From Caldalkalibacillus mannanilyticus JCM 10596 (GTDB taxonomy: Bacteria; Bacillota; Bacilli; Caldalkalibacillales; JCM-10596): 41,160 bases of DNA. The position numbers and the translations under genes were made by a program. This document shows positions 15,864 to 22,003 of the stretch, piece after piece (the stretch's first letter is position 1; the number at the start of each line of letters is the position of its first letter). The stretch lies in contig NZ_BAMO01000045.1 of assembly GCF_000615945.1 (NCBI RefSeq), forward strand, positions 1 to 41,160, read 5' to 3'. Under the pieces are notes generated by a model. It had not been told where the DNA came from and did not search any database. It worked only from the letters and a program-made list of their open reading frames with translations.

Positions 15864-16418
15864 GTGACATTAGGTGAAAAGGTAAAAAAATTACGCATGG
15901 AAAAAGGCTATACCTTACAGGAGTTAGCCGATCTTTCTTCCGTTAGTCGTTCTATGCTCTCGCAAATAGAAAGAAATGAAAAAAACCCTACAGTTAACGT
16001 CTTATGTCAAATTGCTGAAGCCTTAGACTCCACCGCTTCTCAGCTTCTAGCAGAAAACGAAATAAAAGAAGTCATTCTCATTAGAAATAAAGATCGTCAA
16101 GTCTATAAGGATGAGAATACTGGTTTTCAACGCATCCTGCTTTCACCAGCCTTCCCTTCTAAAGGAATTGAATTTATTTTAAACATCATTCCGCCGGGAA
16201 AAAGCTCTGGTACATTTCCTCCTCATAAAAAACAAGTCAAAGAATATATATATGTAGTAAAGGGATGCTTACAAATTACCTTAGACGGACGGAAACATAT
16301 GACTTTATATGCTGGAGACTCCCTCTACTTTGAAGCAGATATTACGCACCAATTTGATAACTTAGAAGAGGAAGCGTGTCATTATTACCTTGTCATAGAT
16401 TCTACCTCTAGCCAATAA
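15864..16418 (+). CDS. XRE-family regulator with C-terminal cupin domain
   Basis: A 184-residue transcription factor. The N-terminal Cro/CI helix-turn-helix covers residues 4-58 (KLRMEKGYTLQELADLSSVS, then RSMLSQIERNEKNPTVNVL). The C-terminal half is a cupin_2 small-molecule-binding barrel (GTFPPHKKQVKEYIYVVKG, then LYAGDSLYFEADITHQF). Members often regulate adjacent catabolic or transport genes. Start GTG 15864 is chosen because AAAGGTGG sits 8 bases before it. A TTG at 15846 lies upstream of that site. Likely target: the divergent lactate-permease-family gene. It also lies just upstream of the RiPP cluster but is separated by that cluster's own promoter. Confidence 0.85.
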   Translation: MTLGEKVKKLRMEKGYTLQELADLSSVSRSMLSQIERNEKNPTVNVLCQIAEALDSTASQLLAENEIKEVILIRNKDRQVYKDENTGFQRILLSPAFPSKGIEFILNIIPPGKSSGTFPPHKKQVKEYIYVVKGCLQITLDGRKHMTLYAGDSLYFEADITHQFDNLEEEACHYYLVIDSTSSQ

Positions 16419-16444
16419 TTTTTTTCTTATGCCCCTAAACATTC

Positions 16445-16499
16445 AGTCGATTTTTGTCGATAAATTATTCTTTAAAGAAAAGTCAATCAGTAGTATAAT
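16445..16499 (+). promoter_or_regulatory. Promoter of precursor 1 with paired Spo0A-like boxes
   Basis: AGTCGAT (16445-16451) and TGTCGAT (16455-16461) are direct repeats exactly 10 bp apart and resemble the Spo0A box TGTCGAA. TATAAT lies at 16494-16499, with a weak -35 TTTAAA 17 bases upstream. The distance from box 2 to TATAAT (39 bases start to start) is the same as in the promoter of precursor 2. Confidence 0.55.
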
Positions 16500-16593
16500 T
16501 TAAGTAACTGCAATAAGAATTGTCAAACTATACATAATTTTTCTAGCATCAAAGCTATTGGTACGTGAATTAAAAGAGTAGGAGTTGATAGAA

Positions 16594-16749
16594 ATGAAAA
16601 AGAAAGCTTACTTTGCACCACAAGTATTATCTGTTCAAGATGTGAAATTCGAAACAGCTATTAGTAGCGGTAACAAAGTTGAATGTAGATTTGAAAGAAG
16701 AAATGGAAGAATCGAGTTAATTTGTACAATTAATGGTCGTCCATTGTAA
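16594..16749 (+). CDS. RiPP precursor peptide 1 (candidate)
   Basis: A 51-residue peptide with the layout of a ribosomally made, modified peptide precursor. Residues 1-24 look like a leader containing AYFAP, VLSVQDV and KFETAIS. The YxxP motif and downstream Thr recall lasso-peptide leaders read by PqqD-like B1 proteins. The rest is a basic core with two cysteines (31 and 44) and several Arg/Glu. It shares 20 of its first 24 residues with precursor 2 and almost nothing afterwards. GTAGGAGTT lies at a suitable distance before ATG. It has its own promoter with Spo0A-like boxes and a hairpin terminator (16802-16851). A glutamate at residue 30 could close a lasso ring if cleavage followed residue 22, but no cyclase gene is present. 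Confidence 0.75.
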   Translation: MKKKAYFAPQVLSVQDVKFETAISSGNKVECRFERRNGRIELICTINGRPL

Positions 16750-16801
16750 TTTATTTTCATTAACTACATTAAAGCTTGTAATCATTCAAATGTAAAAACA
16801 C

Positions 16802-16851
16802 GCGAAAATATCAAGGCCAAAGCAGGAACTATACAGCCTTGCTTTTTTCGC
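16802..16851 (+). terminator. Terminator between the two precursor genes
   Basis: GCGAAAA (16802-16808) and CAAGGC (16812-16817) pair with GCCTTG (16836-16841) and TTTTCGC (16845-16851), with a T6 run within the distal arm. It ends precursor 1 transcription just before the boxes of the next promoter. Confidence 0.6.
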
Positions 16852-16906
16852 ATGCGAATTTTGTCGAATAAAATTTCTTTTATGTATGGACTACTCCTAG
16901 TATAAT
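16852..16906 (+). promoter_or_regulatory. Promoter of precursor 2 with a perfect Spo0A box
   Basis: TGTCGAA (16862-16868) is an exact 0A box. A weaker ATGCGAA (16852-16858) lies one helical turn upstream. TATAAT follows at 16901-16906, 39 bases start to start, and shares the flanking TAG with the precursor 1 promoter (TAGTATAAT in both). Confidence 0.6.
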
Positions 16907-17011
16907 AAGTGAAGAATCGCTATAACCTATTAATATCGGCCAGATATTCTAATTTATTAAGTTTTCGATTCTATCTTCTTTGAATATACTTACAGACTAG
17001 GAGTGATCATA

Positions 17012-17164
17012 ATGGAAAAGAAAGCTTATTCTGCACCTCAAGTGTTATCTTTTCAAGCAGTAAAGTTTGAAACGGCGATCAGTAAAAACTTTAAGCCGTG
17101 CGGAATGTTTCCTAAACCAGGCAAACCAATGCCGCCAGGTATTGAAATGCTGTGCAGAAAATAA
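17012..17164 (+). CDS. RiPP precursor peptide 2 (candidate)
   Basis: A 50-residue paralogue of precursor 1. The leader (residues 1-24: AYSAP, VLSFQAV, KFETAIS) differs at only four positions. The core is different: basic, proline/glycine-rich (MFPKPGKPMPPG) and flanked by cysteines 30 and 48. There is no Asp or Glu at core positions 7-9 for any cleavage near residues 22-24, which argues against a classical lasso ring. A two-cysteine, cationic core would suit an antimicrobial peptide, but activity is unknown. TAGGAGTG precedes ATG. A strong terminator follows at 17225-17255, so the precursors can be made in excess over the downstream enzymes. Confidence 0.75.
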   Translation: MEKKAYSAPQVLSFQAVKFETAISKNFKPCGMFPKPGKPMPPGIEMLCRK

Positions 17165-17224
17165 GGGAAATTTAGTATGTGCTTTGAATATATTTTTATA
17201 TTCTTACTTTTTTAACTTAAAGAT

Positions 17225-17255
17225 GAGGTCAAAGTGTTCTCATACCTTTGACCTC
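17225..17255 (+). terminator. Terminator after precursor 2
   Basis: GAGGTCAAAG (17225-17234) and CTTTGACCTC (17246-17255) form a perfect 10-bp stem with an 11-base loop, followed by a T-rich stretch. It separates the precursors from the enzyme genes. Confidence 0.75.
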
Positions 17256-17371
17256 TCTCTTATTTAGGCTCTTATTTCTCTTTATTTTATTATTATTTTT
17301 TTTAATTTTACTACTATAAATTACTATATTCTTGCTTTACGATGATTTTAGTTAGAGCTAAGGGGCGTACT

Positions 17372-18157
17372 ATGGAAAGCTTATGGATTAAAATTGGGGA
17401 TCATATTATTCAAATAGATAGTCATTCAGAACGAATGATTCAGTTCTTTAAGAAACTGTACCAAGTGATTATGCCTGCAAGTACAGCCAGCGTTGATATC
17501 TGGATTAAAGTCGAAGAGGGTTATGGAGTTCCTTTCGTCGATTATAATGTTGATATTAAAAATGAAAAAGAGCTTATTACCTACAGACGAGCGGATTATC
17601 TTATTGAAATGGCACCAGACTTTAAAGCAGCGTCGGTCTTTGTCTATGATGAATTTGCTTTAAAGCATGCTTTTATTAACTTATACAGCTCGTATATCGT
17701 CCATATTCGCTGGGGGTTATTAATCCATTCTTCTTGTGTCGTGGAGAAAGAGCAGGCACACCTTTTTGCTGGACCATCTGGAGCAGGGAAATCAACGGTA
17801 GCTAAGCTTTCTTATCCTCGCCAGCTCTTGTCCGACGAAGCCACATTGATTAAAATTACAGATGGTGAGATCATTGTCTATGATTCTCCTTTTCGTAGTG
17901 ATATAGAAGAAAAAGGCTTAGCAGAATGCAGACCCTTAGCCAGTATTCAAATCCTACATCAAGCTATAGAGAACGATCGAATCTTAATGAAGAAATCCGA
18001 TGGTTTGTTTCAAATCATGGATAAGATTTTCTACTGGACCCATTGTCCTGAGGATACTAAAAAAATCCTACCGCTTATGAAAACATTAGTCGATCGTGTA
18101 CCTCTTTACGAACTCCATTTTCAAAAAAATAATTCTTTCTGGGAGTTGATTTCTTAA
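17372..18157 (+). CDS. HprK-like kinase of a RiPP/lasso-type cluster
   Basis: A 261-residue homologue of HPr kinase/phosphorylase as found in paeninodin-type lasso clusters, where such a kinase phosphorylates the precursor. The P-loop GPSGAGKST is at residues 134-142, preceded by the HSSCVV segment and followed by LLSDEAT, which corresponds to the HprK acidic Walker B-like motif. The N-terminal ~125 residues match the family's variable domain. ATG 17372 is chosen because AAGGGG lies 6 bases upstream. An ATG at 17342 lacks a site. The stop overlaps the next start (TAATG). In paeninodin the target is a C-terminal Ser, and neither precursor here ends in Ser, so the acceptor must differ if it acts on them. 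Confidence 0.8.
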   Translation: MESLWIKIGDHIIQIDSHSERMIQFFKKLYQVIMPASTASVDIWIKVEEGYGVPFVDYNVDIKNEKELITYRRADYLIEMAPDFKAASVFVYDEFALKHAFINLYSSYIVHIRWGLLIHSSCVVEKEQAHLFAGPSGAGKSTVAKLSYPRQLLSDEATLIKITDGEIIVYDSPFRSDIEEKGLAECRPLASIQILHQAIENDRILMKKSDGLFQIMDKIFYWTHCPEDTKKILPLMKTLVDRVPLYELHFQKNNSFWELIS

Positions 18158-18423
18158 TGATACAGTATATCCGAACACCTAACTTTGAAGAAACCATCCT
18201 CGATGATGAATGGGTTATTTTAAATACAGACAACCATTCCATTACTCGCTTAAATGATATCGGAGGATTTTGCTGGACCCTACTCAGTGAGCCTCAAACA
18301 TTCAAATCCATTATGGAAGCTATTCACCAAGAATATGATATCCAAGATCAATCTATTGAAGAAGATATTCAGCGTTTTCTAGAGGACCTGATCGAGTGTG
18401 GATTGATTCGAGATGCAGAGTAA
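18157..18423 (+). CDS. PqqD-like RiPP recognition protein (lasso B1-type)
   Basis: An 88-residue PqqD-family protein, the stand-alone RiPP recognition element that binds leader peptides and brings them to processing enzymes. The pattern is typical: an N-terminal beta-rich part (EWVILNTDNHSITRLNDIGG), then FCWTLL, and a helical C-terminus with SIMEAIHQEYDI and DLIECGLI. The start overlaps the kinase stop (TAATG), and the end overlaps the peptidase gene by 11 bases, so translation is coupled. It probably binds the shared YxxP...FET leader of the two precursors. Confidence 0.85.
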   Translation: MIQYIRTPNFEETILDDEWVILNTDNHSITRLNDIGGFCWTLLSEPQTFKSIMEAIHQEYDIQDQSIEEDIQRFLEDLIECGLIRDAE

Positions 18424-18886
18424 TCACCAAGAGGCTTTAATCACCTTAATTCAAAAGACCATCCAGAAAAACGGAAGCATTGATCTACCCTCCAGTGGAT
18501 TCAGCATGTATCCGTTCATCCAGAAAAATGATATCTGTACGTTCGTTGAATGTACTCCTTCTACTTTAAAACAAGGCGATATTGTGTTGTTTTATTGTTC
18601 TGAAAAGAAACTTACCGCCCATCGTTTTAAGGAAGCGGTGACCATTCACAATATGCCTATCTATATTTTTAAAGGGGATACGAATCTTTTGCCAGATGAT
18701 CCTGTCACTGAAAACCAACTGCTTGGCAAACTAGTACAAATTAAAAGAAAACAAAAAAAGATATTAATGACAGACCTCTCCTCTAGAATTTGGAGCAAAA
18801 TCATCTTTTCATTCCCTATATTATCCCGTATATTAAAAAGAGTAATAAAAAAGAAAATACGTATAACTACTGGAGCTTCAGTATGA
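18413..18886 (+). CDS. S24/S26-type peptidase, soluble, Ser/His type
   Basis: A 157-residue protein of the signal-peptidase-like S24/S26 fold. SSGFSMYPF places the nucleophile at Ser31 (the usual GxSMxP box). LTAHRF at residues 67-72 gives a His70-Arg pair, as in SipW/ER-type signal peptidases that use His in place of Lys. FKGDTNLLPDDPV matches the GDN-type box. There is no N-terminal membrane anchor, unlike ordinary signal peptidases, although the C-terminal region is moderately hydrophobic and basic. Such proteins occur in lasso-type clusters with unclear roles. Here, with no B2 protease, it is the best candidate for leader removal. The stop overlaps the ABC gene start (ATGA). Confidence 0.75.
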   Translation: MQSNHQEALITLIQKTIQKNGSIDLPSSGFSMYPFIQKNDICTFVECTPSTLKQGDIVLFYCSEKKLTAHRFKEAVTIHNMPIYIFKGDTNLLPDDPVTENQLLGKLVQIKRKQKKILMTDLSSRIWSKIIFSFPILSRILKRVIKKKIRITTGASV

Positions 18887-20687
18887 TAGGACTAAATAAA
18901 ATGAAGCATTTCATTGTCAAAAACTTTTTTATATTAGGTGATATCCGTAAATCCTTTTCGATGTTAAGACCGTACATTATAAAATATCGAAAGGCTTATT
19001 TAGGGCTTTTTTTCTTTTTATCGCTTGATATTTTTCTGACCTTAGCTTTTGCTTGGTTTCTGGGACAAATTACGGATGCTGCCATTCAGACTGACTTTCA
19101 GAGCCTAAATTGGCTGGTTCCCTTGGGTATTGTCTTACTGCTGCTTAGCCTAACCTCTTCTTATGCTGGAATCTATCTGAGAGCCATTACCGAAAATGCG
19201 GTAAAAAAGGATCTGAGAGTCGATTTATTTAATCATATCCTGCGTTTGCCGACAAAACAGCAAACACCCTTCGCTCCGGTGAATTGGTCACTCATTTTAC
19301 CAATGACATCAATAGTATATTGGGATTAATTGGTTCTAGTCTTATTCAATTTATTCGACTTCCTTTAATTTTTATTGCTGTTTTTATTTATATGTCCTAT
19401 ATTAATTTGACTTTAACCCTACTATGTCTAACCATTATTCCCTTTGCTCTATTGTCTGGCGGGGTGTTTGGCTTACTTTTGCGCAAAAACAGCCGACTTA
19501 TTCTCAATCTAACCGGTCGAATGAATGGGTTTCTAACAGAAAGCTTTCAAGGCTTCCATGTCATTCGCTCCTTTACTATGGAAAAACGACTGCATAAAAA
19601 ATATGCTGAGCATAATCAAGAGCTCTACAATTTAGAGAAGAAAAATGCCAATCTAAATGGCTGGTTTCAAACCGGAAGTGAAGCAGCAGGCTCCATCTCT
19701 TTCATCGCTTGTCTTTCTGTAGGAGCTTATTTTGTAACCAACGACCTTTTGACCATAGGCTCTTTACTTATTTTCATTAATCTAATGAGCCATCTTATCT
19801 ATCCATTAACAGGGTTAGCCGGTTTATGGGGCAGTCTACAGCGCTCTCTATCCGCAGTAGAACGAATCTCAGATGTACTCGACCTTTCGCCTGAGTCCCC
19901 TGACTTACCTGCCTATGTTCCAAAGGATTTAGCTACCAAATCCATTGAATTTGACAATATTACGTTTAGCTATGATGTAGATACTCAGCTTATTCAGCAA
20001 GTGAATCTTTTGATCCCCTCAGGCAAGGTTATTGCCATAGTGGGACCTAGCGGTGCAGGGAAAACAACGCTTCTTAACCTGCTGCAAGGCTTTTATACAC
20101 CTCAAGAAGGAAGGATTTTGATCGATGATACACCCATTGATCAGCTCTCTACTTCAACACTTAGAAGCTCTATTGCCTACGTTCATCAAGAAACCTTCCT
20201 ATTTAGTGGTAGCATTAGAGAAAACTTATTGATCGCACGACCTGATGTGACCGAGGAGGAAATGATTCGCTCTGCTATTCATGCTAATATCCATTCCTTC
20301 ATCATGTCTCTTCCTGATCAGTATGATACAGAAATTGGAGAACGCGGTGTTCGCTTATCTGGAGGACAAAAACAGCGCATGGCTATCGCTCGTGCACTGC
20401 TCAAGGACGCACCCATTTTATTATTGGATGAAGCTACTTCAGCATTAGACAGCGAAACAGAACATCAAGTACAAGAAGCACTAGAGCGCCTGATGAAGGA
20501 TCGCACAACATTGATTATTGCTCATCGATTATCGACAATCCAACATGCTGATATGATCGTTGTCATGGATCAAGGAAGAATCGTACAAACAGGTACACAT
20601 CATGACCTGATTTCTGTTGACGGACTATACCGTGATTTAAACCGTAGACAAAAAGATCAAGACAATACCTTTATCGTCAATATGTAA
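18883..20687 (+). CDS. ABC exporter of the RiPP cluster, frameshift-interrupted
   Basis: A type I exporter half-transporter of about 600 residues with no N-terminal C39 peptidase domain. The transmembrane part (LGLFFFLSLDIFLTLAFAWF onward) begins in one frame, which stops at 19329. The -1 frame carries LVTHFTNDINSILG, the remaining helices and the ATPase domain with Walker A GPSGAGKTT, signature LSGGQKQRMAIARALL and Walker B ILLLDEATSALD. Joining needs one extra base at the CCC run 19267-19269 (a QQTPLRSGELVTHF-like junction). Both halves are otherwise well conserved, so a lost C in sequencing is likely. ATG 18883 overlaps the S26 stop. Likely role: export of the processed peptide. Confidence 0.8.
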
Positions 20688-20722
20688 CGTGTTGCTGTTC
20701 TCGATAAGGAAGGAGAATTTAC

Positions 20723-20794
20723 GTGATCATCCAATTCATTGAAGCCCTATATTATTCTCCATCATCCTTCCCAATAGGGATGAAGATTATATAA
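20723..20794 (+). CDS. Mini-ORF of 23 codons between exporter and nucleotidyltransferase
   Basis: GTG at 20723 follows AAGGAGAA at good spacing. The frame encodes 23 residues (MIIQFIEALYY, then SPSSFPIGMKII) and ends TAATG, overlapping the nucleotidyltransferase start by one base. The downstream gene has no good Shine-Dalgarno site of its own, so this frame may serve translational coupling. It could also be the stub of a lost gene. No family recognised. Confidence 0.35.
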   Translation: MIIQFIEALYYSPSSFPIGMKII

Positions 20795-21741
20795 TGATAC
20801 TTGACGATGTTGAACGATCCTCCATCCATTCGCAGGTGTATCATTTGCTTAAGGAAAGGGGGTTACTACAGCAAACACCTCTCTTTTTTCAACAAGAACT
20901 CAAGAAAAAGTGTCAAGAAGCACTGTTTCAGAGCATCTATATTAAAAGTCAAACAGAACATATTCTGAAAGTTTTTGAACAAGAGGAAATCGAAGTGATT
21001 CCATTAAAAGGTGTGACCTTTGCTGAGAAGTATTTTGGCCACCTAAGCGCAAGAGGAACATCAGATATAGATCTGTTGGTCCATAGTCAAGATATGGAAC
21101 GAGCAAGTGCCTGTATTCGCGAGCTGGGATATACCATAGAAGAAGAGCTCAAGCCTCTCCACTTCCATCAGTGCTTCAGTAAGTTTTTACCTGGTTCACC
21201 ATTGCCACTTACGATTGAACTCCACTGGAATTTGCTGAAGGAAGGAACCTCAGATCTCAATATTCATTCTTTCTGGGAGCAGGCAGAACCTTATAAAGAA
21301 TATTCGTATGTAAAAACTTTATCAGATTACCATACCTTCTATTTAATATATCTCCATGGTTGGAGAAGCAAAATGATTTCCTTAAAGTATTTTTTAGACA
21401 TTATGCAGCTGATTGATGTTCTTGGAGATAGGTTGGATTATACCAAATTAGTAGAAGAAACAAAGCAGCATAAAACCTATACGAGATTGGCGAGAACATT
21501 ATCTATTCAATATTCCTTATTTCCTTTTCTACATGAAGTAAAGCCCCTTCCTTTCGAGCAGAAATCAACGCTCTGGTGGCATGAAGATACGATTAAAAAA
21601 GCAAATGCAAAGGTCTTTACATCTTATTTTCATTCTCTATTATATGACTTTGGCGACTTTGATACACTGAAACACCGTTTTACTGGGCTTTACCTGATCT
21701 TCCTTAGAGCAAATAGATTCCTAAGGAAAAAAATTGAATAG
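20794..21741 (+). CDS. Nucleotidyltransferase-family protein of RiPP/lasso clusters
   Basis: A 315-residue protein of the PF14907-type nucleotidyltransferase family that often accompanies lasso-peptide genes. The core motif is VIPLKGVTFAEKYF followed by RGTSDIDLLV (about residues 86-95), where the two aspartates would bind metal. The predicted reaction is transfer of a nucleotide to a peptide or small molecule, and the target in such clusters is not known to me. Start ATG overlaps the mini-ORF stop. It is the last gene before a terminator at 21774-21814, so it closes the cluster. Confidence 0.75.
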   Translation: MILDDVERSSIHSQVYHLLKERGLLQQTPLFFQQELKKKCQEALFQSIYIKSQTEHILKVFEQEEIEVIPLKGVTFAEKYFGHLSARGTSDIDLLVHSQDMERASACIRELGYTIEEELKPLHFHQCFSKFLPGSPLPLTIELHWNLLKEGTSDLNIHSFWEQAEPYKEYSYVKTLSDYHTFYLIYLHGWRSKMISLKYFLDIMQLIDVLGDRLDYTKLVEETKQHKTYTRLARTLSIQYSLFPFLHEVKPLPFEQKSTLWWHEDTIKKANAKVFTSYFHSLLYDFGDFDTLKHRFTGLYLIFLRANRFLRKKIE

Positions 21742-21773
21742 AGTTAAAAATCTGAACACCTATATAGAACATG

Positions 21774-21814
21774 AGACTTATTTTTGGAGGATGCTTCCTC
21801 TACTAAATAAGTCT
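21774..21814 (+). terminator. Terminator at the end of the RiPP cluster
   Basis: AGACTTATTT (21774-21783) pairs with AAATAAGTCT (21805-21814), with an inner GAGG/CCTC stem, followed by TTTTTT. Confidence 0.8.
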
Positions 21815-21833
21815 TTTTTAACTGAATAAGCAT

Positions 21834-21896
21834 GAAAAGCTTCCTCTAAAGAAGGACTAAACGACCTCCTCGATAGGGCTTCGGTAGAAGCTTTTC
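21834..21896. repeat. Structured inverted-repeat element, unknown
   Basis: GAAAAGCTTC (21834-21843) and GAAGCTTTTC (21887-21896) are a perfect 10-bp inverted repeat. Inside are further short pairs GAAG/CTTC and CGA/TCG around a CCTCC loop. No T-run follows, so it is not an obvious second terminator. Function unknown. Confidence 0.45.
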
Positions 21897-21912
21897 TTAC
21901 TATTGCGAAAAA

Positions 21913-21965
21913 AGTCGATTATTGTCGTTTTTTTACTTTCCTATACAGTCCTTGTCAGTTATACT
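21913..21965 (+). promoter_or_regulatory. Promoter of the c-di-GMP gene with paired Spo0A-like boxes
   Basis: AGTCGAT (21913-21919) and TGTCGTT (21923-21929) are spaced 10 bp, as in the precursor 1 promoter, and resemble TGTCGAA. A -10 TATACT lies at 21960-21965. Confidence 0.4.
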
Positions 21966-22003
21966 AGAATTAACAATATTACAAACTACGAAGAGGTTAT
22001 CAT

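Noticed and set aside
16594-17164. Calling the two peptides classical lasso peptides
   Set aside because: Neither core starts with Gly, core 2 has no Asp/Glu at ring positions 7-9, and no cyclase or B2 protease lies in the window.
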